Positions 42,364 to 52,225 of a stretch of 64,000 bases of DNA are shown here, piece after piece. The translations under genes were made by a program, and so were the position numbers. The notes beneath the pieces were generated by a model. The model was not told where the DNA came from. It did not search any database and saw only the letters and a list, made by a program, of their open reading frames with translations. Every line of letters starts with the position of its first letter. Within the stretch, counting starts at the first letter, position 1. The stretch covers positions 62,001 through 126,000 of the forward strand of contig JBGPTF010000011.1 in assembly GCA_041490445.1 (NCBI GenBank), given 5' to 3'. Source of the DNA: JBGPTF01 sp041490445. Lineage in GTDB: Bacteria > Acidobacteriota > Terriglobia > Acidiferrales > UBA7541.

Positions 42364-42771
42364 TCAAGTCCCGTAATTCCACTGCCCGACCGTCCGTCGT
42401 GCAAGTTCGGAGATCGTGAGTTGTTCCCAATTCCTTTCGCATTCCGAAGAAGTATCCAGCCAGATCCTTAACAGGGGGTCCGCGATAGATGTCGCTAGCT
42501 CGTCTCCCACCGGCTGGAATAGCTTTAAGACCTGTCCCAGGCGAATCTCCTCCGGTGACCGTTCAAGTTCGTAGCCACCCTTCGAGCCCCGGCGCGAACG
42601 TGTGATGCCGGCCCAATTCAGGAAGTGCAAGGTTTTCGCTGCCTGCGACGCTGGTATCCGTACGAAGCGCGCTACATCGCATGCCGAGACCCTCTTCCCT
42701 CCGGACAATGCCAGGCAAATCAAGGCTTTCAATGCGTACTCCACAGCCTTCGGGGGTCTTGACAAAAGCAT
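42364..42771 (-). CDS. Rrf2 family transcriptional regulator
   Basis: A 135-residue protein: winged helix with AVEYALKALICLAL, a recognition helix region IPASQAAKTLHFLNWAGI and the wing RRGSKGGYEL, all typical of Rrf2. The region that carries three cluster-binding Cys in NsrR/IscR has only one here (SSECERNW), so it probably does not hold an Fe-S cluster by the usual triad. It lies 75 bases upstream of the cytochrome-porin gene on the same strand, so it probably regulates that redox operon, perhaps as its first gene. ATG at 42771 chosen; a TTG one codon earlier is possible. Confidence 0.83.
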   Translation of the reverse strand: MLLSRPPKAVEYALKALICLALSGGKRVSACDVARFVRIPASQAAKTLHFLNWAGITRSRRGSKGGYELERSPEEIRLGQVLKLFQPVGDELATSIADPLLRIWLDTSSECERNWEQLTISELARRTVGQWNYGT

Positions 42772-43694
42772 CAAAGTCCCTATTCGGCGTAATTTCCCCG
42801 ATTTAGTGGAAGCAAACCTGTTTCCAATGAGCGATTGTCATCCCCCAAGCGCGTAAAATGCTTATACAGAAGGACTTAAACAACATACGCAGGATTTGCT
42901 CCCCGGTCGAAGGTGTCCAGTATCCTTGCCACTTGAGTCAATTCGCCCTTTGAGGGCGTGTTTCCACACGTATTCCTCCGAACCCAGGCGGGATTCTCCG
43001 CGTCCGCGAATTCGACCTCGATTGGAATCCCGAGGCGCTTGCCTCGCTGGAGCGGGACCGCGGCCATGACGAGGCGCCTTGCAAATATGTGCGGGAGATC
43101 ATGCCCGCGCAAATTCTAGCAGCCTGCGGAAAAAGCCGGTCTTCTTTCTGTCCTGTAGCGCTGGGCTTCAGCCCGGCATCTTCTTTTCAATGCCTTGCCC
43201 GCCCGGAGGTGGTTGCGGCAACTGCTGTCGGCCCTTTTTCCTCAGCCTGCTAGGATTCGTCCTTGGCCCTGTAGATCCGCGAATTGCGTCCCTACCTTCC
43301 TCGCACGATCATCCGCGTTACCTTGATACACGAGCAGAGAACACAAGATCCGAGAGATCATGTTCTGTCAATCATTCGTGTCGGGCACGGTGTCGGCCGA
43401 TGCCGCATTCCGGCGCGCTCTCTCACACGCCTGCGCGACGCGGTCTGCGCTGCGAGCAAGTGAAATTGCTGGGTGGCTCTCTAACCATGGATAAATCGAA
43501 GACGGCAGCCGGACGGGCCACATTGTCCCGCTCAACCCGAACGCCGCCGCTGTCCTGACGCACCGGCGGAGCCTTTTCCCCAGCGCACAGCAAGAACAAT
43601 TCGTGTTCCAGCATGAAAAGTACGACCTTGCTGGCAATGGCCGCCAGTTATTCGACGCAGGGGAATCCGAAGGGGCAAACTTACTGAGAAAAGG
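42772..43694. other. long gene-poor region between the Rrf2 gene and tRNA-Lys
   Basis: No recognised gene in about 920 bases. A 78-codon open frame on the minus strand (42876-43112) and several shorter ones show no family likeness and no good ribosome site; they may be remnants. One palindromic repeat lies at 43161-43178. The Rrf2/redox promoter is probably at its left end. Confidence 0.5.
43161..43178. repeat. short palindromic repeat (GCTGGGCTTCAGCCCGGC)
   Basis: GCTGGGCT and AGCCCGGC pair over eight bases with a two-base loop. This kind of GC-rich palindrome, here preceded by GTAGC, looks like a dispersed repeat family; similar GC-rich palindromes stand elsewhere in the window. Confidence 0.55.
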
Positions 43695-43770
<76 letters not shown>

Positions 43771-43824
43771 ACCGGAGGGACTGCGCGCCACAGTGAAGCC
43801 CGCGCAGGCACAACCAAACAATTA

Positions 43825-43854
43825 TTTATAACAGTCCGGACGCAGCAGGGTCAA
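43825..43854 (-). promoter_or_regulatory. tRNA-Lys promoter
   Basis: On the minus strand TTGACC (43854-43849), an 18-base spacer and TATAAA (43830-43825) are a good sigma-70-type pair. It implies a leader of roughly 50 bases before the tRNA, to be removed by processing. Confidence 0.65.
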
Positions 43855-43900
43855 TGCGCAATTCAGCGGCGGCAAAACCGGACGCGGCGAAAAGGAATCG

Positions 43901-44863
43901 TCAGGACGACCGGTGGCGGAGCGTCTCGGCAATCTCCCGGGCGACCTGGCGGGCGTGTTCGAGGTCGCCCGGACCGAAGGAAATGGCAGCAACGCGTGCG
44001 TGGCCGCCGCCGCCAAACTTTTCGCAGAGAGCGGCAAGATTGTTTTCGGCCGAGGCGTCGTTCCACGGATTCGAGCCGACCGACACCTTCGAGCGGGTAG
44101 CGGAAGCGCTGACGCCGACGGAATACAACGCGTCCGGGTAGAGAAAATACGGAATGAACTTGTTGTAGCCCTCGAGATCGAGGTCGCTCAAATCGAAATA
44201 CACGACGCCGTCGCGCGCCTCGGCGCGCTGCCGCAAAACTTCGATCGAGCGCCGGTGGCGGTCGAGCAGCGGCTCGAGGTGCTTCGCGACCATGGGCAGC
44301 TTCACCATCTCGCCGAGCGAGCGATGTGTCAGTTCTGGGATCAGGCGCGGGACCAGGTCCGCATCGGGCGCGGCTTCAATCACGAGCGCGAGCTGGGTGG
44401 CCGGTTCGGAAAGACCGACCGCGGTTGCGGCCGAAACGAACTGCGCGCCGTCAATCACGTCTCCCCAGTGAATTAGCTCAGCCAGCGGTTTCGCGTCGAA
44501 GCCGAATTTCTGTTCCGCGATCGTCGCAAGAAAGTTCGTGCAGGATTTGTATTTCGGATCGTAAAACTTTTTTCCGGAACGGTCGTGGTCGAAATGTTCG
44601 GCGTCTTCCGGAGTCAGGAAGGCGCTCTGGTGATGGTCGAACCACCAGGTGAGTTTCGGCGAGCTGGAATACTTGAAATCGACGATGGCATTCTCGTCGC
44701 CGTCGAAGACGTCGCCTTCGTACGGCTTCGAGGCCTTGTGGGTCATGCCGCGATAGAGGAATTGCGCATCGGAGCGGATGCGCTCGCGGTAGAAGCGCGA
44801 GAAGACGGCCGCTGAAGCGGCGCCATCAAAACACTTGTCGTGAAAGCAGACGCGAACGTTCAC
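43901..44863 (-). CDS. DHH-family phosphoesterase
   Basis: A 320-residue protein. The DHH signature stands in WWFDHHQSAF, the metal-binding Asp in HDKCFDGAASAAVF, and a DHHA1-type C-terminal GGGGHARVAAISF. Members cut nanoRNA, c-di-AMP or pAp; the exact substrate is not clear. The N-terminal VRVCFHDKCFDGA variant of the first motif differs from the common NRFHPDGDALGS type of NrnA, so it is a separate branch. Confidence 0.83.
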   Translation of the reverse strand: MNVRVCFHDKCFDGAASAAVFSRFYRERIRSDAQFLYRGMTHKASKPYEGDVFDGDENAIVDFKYSSSPKLTWWFDHHQSAFLTPEDAEHFDHDRSGKKFYDPKYKSCTNFLATIAEQKFGFDAKPLAELIHWGDVIDGAQFVSAATAVGLSEPATQLALVIEAAPDADLVPRLIPELTHRSLGEMVKLPMVAKHLEPLLDRHRRSIEVLRQRAEARDGVVYFDLSDLDLEGYNKFIPYFLYPDALYSVGVSASATRSKVSVGSNPWNDASAENNLAALCEKFGGGGHARVAAISFGPGDLEHARQVAREIAETLRHRSS

Positions 44864-45003
44864 CGCTCACCCAGCCGGCTCGCGCTGGAAAGAAATTCTC
44901 TCGCGAGCAAAGCCAACCAAGATGGCCAAACGGCTGGCGCTTGTCAAGCGGAAAGCCCCGCGGAAAAGCGGTTCACGCGGGGCGGCGCGCGGCAAACGCG
45001 AGG

Positions 45004-45468
45004 TTATTTCCCCGCAAAACTTTCCGCCAGATCCGCGGCGAGCGGCACGCGGAAGCGTTCGCCCTGATACGCCTTCACCATGCAGACGATCCACAGGACG
45101 AGGGCCACGAGGTTGATCACGCTGATCAGCAGCCAGCCGACCGAAAATCCGGCCCAGCCGCCGAGAAATGCGCCGACGCCAAACGCCATCCCCAAAATGA
45201 AGCCGAGAATGTGAAGCGCGCCAAACGTCACGAGCGACTGCGCGGCGTGGAAGCGCACAAAAGGCCGCTTGTCGATCAGGAAGAAGATCAGGCCCGTCAC
45301 CCAGCCGAGCACGTAACAAAGCAGGCCGGCCACGTTTTCGGAAAGGCCGGAGCCAGCCCCTGCGGCGCCGCCTGATTTCGCCACGTCTTGCCCCTGTCCC
45401 TGGCCGCAATTCGAACAGACTTCCGCACCGTCGGGCAGCATCGTTCCGCACTTTTTGCAGTAGGCCAT
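45004..45468 (-). CDS. zinc-ribbon DUF4870-like membrane protein
   Basis: A 154-residue protein. A zinc ribbon opens it (YCKKCGTMLPDGAEVCSNCG), a short Gly/Gln linker follows and then about three or four helices with LLCYVLGWVTGLIFFLID and RFHAAQSLVTFGALH, as in DUF4870. GGAGGTGGGCG precedes the ATG at 45468. Function of this family is unknown. Confidence 0.82.
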   Translation of the reverse strand: MAYCKKCGTMLPDGAEVCSNCGQGQGQDVAKSGGAAGAGSGLSENVAGLLCYVLGWVTGLIFFLIDKRPFVRFHAAQSLVTFGALHILGFILGMAFGVGAFLGGWAGFSVGWLLISVINLVALVLWIVCMVKAYQGERFRVPLAADLAESFAGK

Positions 45469-45586
45469 CGCCCACCTCCGAGGAAACCGTTTCAAAACCC
45501 CGAATCGGCGGGAGGCTAACAGAAGGCGAGGTCACGAGCAAGCGCAATCGAAAGCGCAATTGGAAGTGCGGCCGGGATTCAGTAGA

Positions 45587-46888
45587 ATGGCGCGCCGAAG
45601 TTCTTCTGTGAGGAGCACGCCGGTCGAAGCCGAACCAATCGCCGCGGCCCGCCCCACGCGCAAGGTGCTGGGTTTTGACTGGCCTAGCCAGCTCACCTCC
45701 GCCGAAAAACGCTCGCTCGTTGCCGGCGGGCTCGGCTGGATGCTCGACGCGTTCGACGTAATGCTCCTCTCGCTCGTGCTCGCCTACCTGATGCGCGATC
45801 TCGGGCTCAGCCAGGCGCGCGGCGGATTGCTCGGCACGCTGACGCTGGTGTTCTCCGCGGTTGGCGGCGCGCTGTTCGGCGTGCTGGCCGACCGCATCGG
45901 CCGCGCGCGCTCGCTTTCGATTTCCATCCTCGTCTATTCGTTCGCCACCGCGGCGTGCGGACTTTCGACGGGCCTGGCGATGCTGATCGTCTTCCGGGTC
46001 GTCGTGGGCCTGGGAATGGGCGGCGAGTGGACCACTGGTGCCGCGCTGATCGCGGAAACGTGGCCGGCCCAGCATCGCGCGAAGGCGCTCGGCCTGATGC
46101 AATCCACCTGGGCGATCGGCGAAATGTTCGCCGCGGGAGTCGCGGGATTGATCCTGCCGCGCTACGGCTGGCGCGCCGTGTTTTTTGTCGGCGTGCTGCC
46201 GGCGCTCGCGGTGTTCTGGATCCAGCGGCGCGTGCCGGAGCCCGAAATCTGGCGCGAGCGCAAGGCGAAGACGCAGGCCAGTTCGTTGCGCCTGCTGTGG
46301 CGCAAAGACATTCGCTGGAACGGCCTGCTGGCCACGGCGATGAACGCCTTCGGGATGTTCGGCTACTGGGGATTGTTTTTCTGGATCCCGGCGTACCTTT
46401 CGCTGCCGCTCGCCGAGGGCGGGCGCGGCCTGAACATTGCGACGACAACTGCGTGGCTGATCGTGATGGGTGTGGGCAAATGGCTGGGCTACGCGCTGTT
46501 CGGCTTCGCGGCGGACACGGTGGGCCGGCGGAAGAGCTACGTCGTCTACCTGCTTGCGGCGGCTGTGCTCGCGCCGGTTTACGGACTGGTGCACAGGCCC
46601 CTGCTCCTGTTGCTGCTCGGGCCGTTCGTGGCGTTTTTCGGGACGGGATTTTTCTCCGGGTTCAGCGCGATTGCTTCTGAGCTTTTCCCGACGGAGATTC
46701 GCGCCACCGCGATGGGATTGAGCTATAACATCGGCCGGGGGATTTCCGCGCTCGCGCCGATCGCCATCGGCGCGCTTTCGCCGCGGATCGGCCTCGGCCG
46801 GTCGTTCATGATTCTCGGCGTGTCGTTTTTGATTTCGGCTCTCCTCGCCACGTTCCTGCCTGAAACGAAAGGCAAACAACTCGAGTAG
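45587..46888 (+). CDS. MFS transporter, aromatic-acid/sugar-type
   Basis: A 433-residue transporter with twelve predicted helices. The MFS loop motifs are visible: FGVLADRIGRARSL between helices 2 and 3 and FGFAADTVGRRKSYVVY between 8 and 9; GLGWMLDAFDVMLLSLVLAY resembles AAHS/metabolite:H+ symporters. Substrate unknown, maybe an aromatic or organic acid. The start is uncertain: ATG 45587 is used, but TTG 45560 and a GTG at 45608 are also possible, and none has a good ribosome site. Confidence 0.85.
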   Translation: MARRSSSVRSTPVEAEPIAAARPTRKVLGFDWPSQLTSAEKRSLVAGGLGWMLDAFDVMLLSLVLAYLMRDLGLSQARGGLLGTLTLVFSAVGGALFGVLADRIGRARSLSISILVYSFATAACGLSTGLAMLIVFRVVVGLGMGGEWTTGAALIAETWPAQHRAKALGLMQSTWAIGEMFAAGVAGLILPRYGWRAVFFVGVLPALAVFWIQRRVPEPEIWRERKAKTQASSLRLLWRKDIRWNGLLATAMNAFGMFGYWGLFFWIPAYLSLPLAEGGRGLNIATTTAWLIVMGVGKWLGYALFGFAADTVGRRKSYVVYLLAAAVLAPVYGLVHRPLLLLLLGPFVAFFGTGFFSGFSAIASELFPTEIRATAMGLSYNIGRGISALAPIAIGALSPRIGLGRSFMILGVSFLISALLATFLPETKGKQLE

Positions 46889-47024
46889 TCCCGCCGCCTG
46901 TCCTGCCAGAAGTGCGAATTTTTTGCGGTTAGAAAAAATTATCTCGTGTGATTGCAGGATGTTGGCTCTTCGGGACTTTGGTTTTGATTTGCGATTAGAA
47001 AGGAGGGTCGCCATTTGTTTTCAA

Positions 47025-47609
47025 TCACTTGGAGGATTTGAGAGTTTCATCCAGTGTTGCGGTTAGAAGTTGTTGTGGAGCGGGGAGTTGCGGAGAATTT
47101 GCGCGCTTTTGGCGGATGCGCTGCGCTTCGGGGCGGGCGGACAATTCTGAGGAAACTGTTTGAACGATGTGCGTGACAACGACGCGCTTGGGAGGCTCGA
47201 TCCACTGGCCGTCGTCGGTGATTTGCGTGAAGGCGCGAAGGGCCTGGAGAACGGAGTGGCCGGTAGGCTTGACACTCTCCGCGCCTTCGAGGATCTGCTC
47301 GGCCACACCGCGGACGTTAAGGCGGCGGCGCGCGAAGAGTCCGAGGGCGTGGGCGTGGCGATAGACGGAAGCGGAGTCTCGTAAGTTGAATTGGATGGAG
47401 ATCTCGCAAGGGCTGCTCCAGCGGAGGAATTCCTGTTCGATCATGTCGCGATCGGGATGGTTGCAGACCTTGCAGCGGCGCTGGTGGCGGCCGAGATTCG
47501 GTTGTTCATCGCCGGAAAGGGGGACCGGGGCGGGGCGTTCGTGTGTTGATTTCATGGAGTACGGTAGCGTGTCTTCGGGCGAATTGCAAATCGGAGTGTG
47601 TGTGGACAT
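47025..47609 (-). CDS. Cys-rich putative DNA-binding protein, function unknown
   Basis: About 194 residues. The core has RRCKVCNHPDRDMIEQEFLR followed by a helix-turn-helix-like stretch with SSPCEISIQFNLRDSASVYR and HAHALGLFARRRLNVRG. This CxxC...HxxR helix pattern looks like a small-terminase or transposon-like DNA-binding unit; I know no exact family name. The start is unclear: ATG 47609 or ATG 47555, neither with a ribosome site. Flanked on its 5' side by 7-base and palindromic repeats. Confidence 0.5.
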   Translation of the reverse strand: MSTHTPICNSPEDTLPYSMKSTHERPAPVPLSGDEQPNLGRHQRRCKVCNHPDRDMIEQEFLRWSSPCEISIQFNLRDSASVYRHAHALGLFARRRLNVRGVAEQILEGAESVKPTGHSVLQALRAFTQITDDGQWIEPPKRVVVTHIVQTVSSELSARPEAQRIRQKRANSPQLPAPQQLLTATLDETLKSSK

Positions 47610-47622
47610 GGGGGAGGAAGGA

Positions 47623-47650
47623 AGTCGAGAGTTGAGAGTTGAAAGTCGAA
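47623..47650. repeat. four tandem 7-base repeats (AGTYGAR)
   Basis: AGTCGAG, AGTTGAG, AGTTGAA and AGTCGAA follow each other without gap, each varying at two positions. They lie just 5' of the Cys-rich protein gene. Confidence 0.7.
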
Positions 47651-47683
47651 GAGTGGAAGAGGATGGGAGGCAGCAAAAGAAAC

Positions 47684-47715
47684 GCCCACCGTCGCAAACC
47701 CAGCGAGAGTGGGGC
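47684..47715. repeat. imperfect palindromic repeat
   Basis: GCCCACCGTCGC and GCGAGAGTGGGGC are near-complementary arms around AAACCCA. It resembles dispersed palindromes of similar sequence and lies 30 bases from the 7-base repeat array. Confidence 0.5.
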
Positions 47716-47906
47716 ACCCAGCAAAAACTCTCTGGAATTTACTTGGCGCGCGAACGTCGTGTGCGCTACCCGCCGAATTGTCAGACGAAGGACTTGCTAG
47801 ACCAGGCAGAAAAGCCGGGGACGGCGGCGGCCATTGCAAGTTAGGAAGCGCCGGCTTGTCGCGGAGGCGGGAGTGGTAGAGTGGTCGTCAAGTGAGGAGG
47901 GACACC

Positions 47907-48347
47907 ATGATCCGAGCCGCAGTTCTCGCGCTGTGTTTGCTTGCAGGAAACGTGGTCGCAATACCGGAGCAATCCCGCCCCAGCGCGCCGCCGGCCGCAG
48001 CCAAGGCCGACGCGATGCGAGCCATGAGCGAGGCGTCCGCGCAACTGGCCGAACTGAACCGAAGCCAAAGCAATGTGATTCAATTGAACGAGAGGATGTC
48101 CGAGCTGCATTTCGCGTTGAGCAAGGAAGTCGAAGACGTGACGAAGGCCGCAACGCAGGGCAGGCAATCACCCGCGCAGTTGCAGCAGTCGCTCAAACAA
48201 CTGATGCAGACGCAGGTGCGGATTGCTGCGGAATACCGCAAGCTGCAGGAAACCATGCAGAACGAGAACCAGCACTTCGCCAGCATCAGCAATGTATTGA
48301 AGGCCAGACATGACACCGCGCAAAGCGCCGTCCAAAACATGAAATAA
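47907..48347 (+). CDS. secreted coiled-coil protein, function unknown
   Basis: A 146-residue protein with a signal peptide (about residues 1-19, ending GNVVA), then a long Gln/Ala/Glu-rich helical region (AMRAMSEASAQLAELNRSQS, QSLKQLMQTQVRIAAEYRK) likely to form a coiled coil. GAGGAGGGA lies 5 bases before the ATG. No family recognised; probably periplasmic. Confidence 0.65.
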   Translation: MIRAAVLALCLLAGNVVAIPEQSRPSAPPAAAKADAMRAMSEASAQLAELNRSQSNVIQLNERMSELHFALSKEVEDVTKAATQGRQSPAQLQQSLKQLMQTQVRIAAEYRKLQETMQNENQHFASISNVLKARHDTAQSAVQNMK

Positions 48348-48365
48348 GCGGAACGGAGAAACGCA

Positions 48366-48409
48366 CGGTGGTTCGCCCGTCGGCTCCGCTCGGGACAAGC
48401 GAACCGCCG
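48366..48409. repeat. long hairpin (CGGTGGTTCGC ... GCGAACCGCCG)
   Basis: Eleven bases at 48366-48376 pair with 48399-48409 with one G-T pair. The loop contains CGGCTCCGCTCGGGAC, which matches part of the palindrome at 12806-12835, so both belong to one repeat family. It also could end transcription of the upstream secreted-protein gene. Confidence 0.5.
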
Positions 48410-48503
48410 CTGCAAGGGGAGCGGCGTCGAGGGCGGGCCCGCGTGGGCCGCAATTCCTAGTGCTATCCAGCGGGCCATGGAAGAATGGGACAAGCACATC
48501 CTG

Positions 48504-48521
48504 CCGTCTTTGCAGACGGCA
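48504..48521. repeat. short palindrome (GCCGTCTTTGCAGACGGC)
   Basis: GCCGTCT and AGACGGC pair over seven bases around TTGC. A second, degenerate stretch (GGCACGGCTTGAAACC) follows, giving the look of a dispersed two-part repeat. Confidence 0.5.
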
Positions 48522-48579
48522 TCGGCACGGCTTGAAACCAGGCCTTGGCCCTAGAAGACCGTTGCGATGGCGCGGGGCT

Positions 48580-48608
48580 TTGAGGCACGCCGGTGGGCAT
48601 GGTATCGT
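48580..48608 (+). promoter_or_regulatory. tRNA-Leu(UAG) promoter
   Basis: TTGAGG (48580-48585), a 17-base spacer and TATCGT (48603-48608) lie 13 bases upstream of the tRNA 5' end. Confidence 0.5.
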
Positions 48609-48620
48609 TTTCAGGACGAT

Positions 48621-48704
48621 GCGGAAGTGGCGGAATTGGCAGACGCGCCAGCCTTAGGAGCTGGTGGCCGAAAGGCCGTGTGGGTTCAACTCCCTCCTTC
48701 CGCA
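48621..48704 (+). tRNA. tRNA-Leu (anticodon TAG), CCA not encoded
   Basis: From GCGGAAG to CTTCCGC-A. Anticodon arm CCAGC-CTTAGGA-GCTGG gives TAG; long variable arm GGCC-GAAA-GGCC. The T-stem pairs except for one T-T mismatch at its second pair (GTGGG against CCCTC). The terminal CCA is not in the DNA, unlike the other three tRNAs in the window. Confidence 0.95.
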
Positions 48705-48748
48705 CTTTCTGCCCTCGACGGGACGAATGGTTCCACACGGCATGCAAG

Positions 48749-48777
48749 TTGACGCGAGGGCAGAGAATCCCTATACT
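48749..48777 (+). promoter_or_regulatory. promoter of the tig-clpP-clpX-lon-rho cluster
   Basis: TTGACG (48749-48754), an exact 17-base spacer and TATACT (48772-48777) form a near-consensus sigma-70 promoter, giving a leader of about 120 bases before tig. A second promoter nearer to clpX or rho cannot be excluded. Confidence 0.75.
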
Positions 48778-48901
48778 GACAGTTCCGAAGTAGAAGTTGC
48801 CGGCCGGCCTTCCCTGCCCTCCCATTTGGTTCATCCCGAAGAGGCGAACGGCAGAATCGAAACAGGCCCGTGCTGGCCGGATCGCTGACTCTCTGTCTGA
48901 T

Positions 48902-50188
48902 ATGACCGAAGCTACTTGCCGGCGCGAGCTTGACCTCGAGATTCCCGCTGAAAACGTGCAGAAAGCCACGGAAAAAGTTGCGCGGGATTTCGCGCGGGTG
49001 GCGCGCGTGCCAGGGTTTCGTCCGGGCAAAGCACCGGTGACGCTGATCCGGAGGCGTTTCGCCGAAGACATTCAGGGCGAGGTATTGCAATCGCTGGTGC
49101 CGGAATTTCTGGAAAAGGCGCTCGAAGAAAAGAAACTGACACCCGTCACGCAGCCGCACGTGGAACAGGTGAACTTCACCGAGAACGGGCCGCTGAAATT
49201 CCGCGCGAGCTTCGAAGTGCTCCCGGAATTCGAGCTGGGCGATTACAAGAATCTCGAAGTCGAAGTGGACCCGCACGAAATCGGCGACGCCGATGTGGAC
49301 AAGACGCTCAAAGAGATGCGCGAGCGCGCGGCGACGATGTCGCCGATTGAAGGCCGCAACGTGCAGGACGGCGACTACACCGTGCTGAAGCTGACGGGCA
49401 CGCCCGAGGGCGGCGGCGAACCGATTCAGGCGGAGGACGTCCTCTGCCACGTGGGCGCGGAGGAAACGCTCGAAGCGTTCACGGAAAACCTGCGGGGCGC
49501 GGCCGCCGGCGAAACGAAGCGCTTCACCGCGAAGTACCCGGATGAATACCCCGATCCGAAGCTCGCGAAGAAAACGTATCACTACGCCGTCGAAGTGCGC
49601 GCGATCAAGGAAAAGCGGCTGCCCGAGCTGAATGACGAGTTCGCGAAGGACATCACCGGCGAGAAGGGCGCGGCCACGCTGGCGGAATTGCGCGAAAAAA
49701 TTCGGAAGAGCCTGGAAGCCGCGCGTGACCAGCAGCAAACCGCGCAGGCGCGGGAGCGGCTGCTCAATCTGCTGGTGAAGCGGCACGATTTCCCAGTGCC
49801 GGAAGCGCTGGTAGAGCATCAGATGGATGTGAGGCTGGAGCGCGTGGTACGCTCGCTCGCGGCACAGGGCGTGGATCCGCGGGCGGTGAATGTGGACTGG
49901 GTGACGCTGCGACGCCGGCAGCGCGAGCACGCGGTGGACGACGTGAAGGCCGAATTGCTGCTGGACCGCATCGCGACCGCGGAGAAGATCGAGATCAGCG
50001 AAGAAGAGCTCGAAAAAGAGATTGCGCACCTGGCGGAGCGGAGTGGCGAATCTGCAACAGCGGTTCGCGCTCGCTTGACAAAGCAGGGAGCGCTCGATAG
50101 GATGAAATCGAAGCTGCAAAGCGATAAAGTTTTGGAAGGGCTCTACCACTCGGCTCGGATTCGTCATACAACCAAGAGTGAGAAATAA
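48902..50188 (+). CDS. tig: trigger factor
   Basis: A 428-residue ribosome-associated chaperone. The N-terminal domain has ARVPGFRPGKAPVTLIRRRF, the ribosome-binding signature (GFRPGKxP); the PPIase (FKBP-like) domain follows with DGDYTVLKL and FTAKYPDEYPDP, then the helical C-domain (FAKDITGEKGAATLAELREK). It folds nascent chains. ATG 48902 gives the usual N-terminus. The ribosome site is poor. First of a run of proteostasis genes, with a strong promoter upstream. Confidence 0.93.
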   Translation: MTEATCRRELDLEIPAENVQKATEKVARDFARVARVPGFRPGKAPVTLIRRRFAEDIQGEVLQSLVPEFLEKALEEKKLTPVTQPHVEQVNFTENGPLKFRASFEVLPEFELGDYKNLEVEVDPHEIGDADVDKTLKEMRERAATMSPIEGRNVQDGDYTVLKLTGTPEGGGEPIQAEDVLCHVGAEETLEAFTENLRGAAAGETKRFTAKYPDEYPDPKLAKKTYHYAVEVRAIKEKRLPELNDEFAKDITGEKGAATLAELREKIRKSLEAARDQQQTAQARERLLNLLVKRHDFPVPEALVEHQMDVRLERVVRSLAAQGVDPRAVNVDWVTLRRRQREHAVDDVKAELLLDRIATAEKIEISEEELEKEIAHLAERSGESATAVRARLTKQGALDRMKSKLQSDKVLEGLYHSARIRHTTKSEK

Positions 50189-50227
50189 GAGCGGATTCGG
50201 ACCCCTCAGCGTGCCACTACGATCTCA

Positions 50228-50845
50228 ATGAGAAACCAGGACGACAGCCCTCGCGCGACAACGCTGGTGCCGATGGTGGTCGAACAGACCAACCGGGGCG
50301 AGCGGGCGTACGACATCTATTCCCGCCTGCTGAAAGACAACATCATCTTCATCGGCACGCCGATCGACGATCATGTGGCCAATCTGGTGACCGCCCAACT
50401 GCTGTTCCTCGCAGCCGAGGACCCGGAAAAGGATATCTCGCTCTACATTAATTCGCCCGGGGGGGGGATCACGTCAGGGATGGCAATCTACGACACGATG
50501 CAGTTCGTGCAGCCGGACGTGGTGACGTACTGCATCGGGCAGGCGGCTTCGATCGCGGCGCTGTTGCTGACGGCGGGCGAGCCCAAGAAGCGCTTTGCCC
50601 TGCCGAACGCACGCATCCTGATCCACCAGCCATGGATGTCGGGTCTATCGGGCCAGGCCACCGACATTGATATCCACGCGAAAGAGATCTTGCGGATGCG
50701 CTCCGTACTCAATAACCTGCTCTCGAAGCATACGGGCCAGGCGATCGAGAAGGTCGATAAGGACGTCGAGCGCGATTTCATCATGTCGGCGGAGCAGGCG
50801 AAGGAATACGGGATCGTCGACGAAATCATTTTCAAGCATCGCTAA
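50228..50845 (+). CDS. clpP: ATP-dependent Clp protease proteolytic subunit
   Basis: A 205-residue serine protease. The catalytic Ser lies in YCIGQAASIAALLLTAG (more often AASMGA in other ClpP proteins), the His in RILIHQPW and the Asp in EKVDKDVERDF. Fourteen copies form the degradation chamber used by ClpX. It follows tig by 39 bases and precedes clpX by about 120 bases. Confidence 0.95.
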   Translation: MRNQDDSPRATTLVPMVVEQTNRGERAYDIYSRLLKDNIIFIGTPIDDHVANLVTAQLLFLAAEDPEKDISLYINSPGGGITSGMAIYDTMQFVQPDVVTYCIGQAASIAALLLTAGEPKKRFALPNARILIHQPWMSGLSGQATDIDIHAKEILRMRSVLNNLLSKHTGQAIEKVDKDVERDFIMSAEQAKEYGIVDEIIFKHR

Positions 50846-50962
50846 TACCGTTCCAAAGGGTTAGTAACAGAACGGATGTCCGATACGCAGCCGGGCCGCC
50901 CGCGGAATTAGAATGGGCGACACATTCGGAGTGAGGCGGAGTCCCGGCTGGAGGCAAATCCG

Positions 50963-52213
<1,251 letters not shown>

Positions 52214-52225
52214 CCTAAGAGGGCC

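Noticed and set aside
42876..43112. 78-codon open frame in the gene-poor region
   Set aside because: No family likeness, no ribosome site, and atypical composition; left as a possible remnant.
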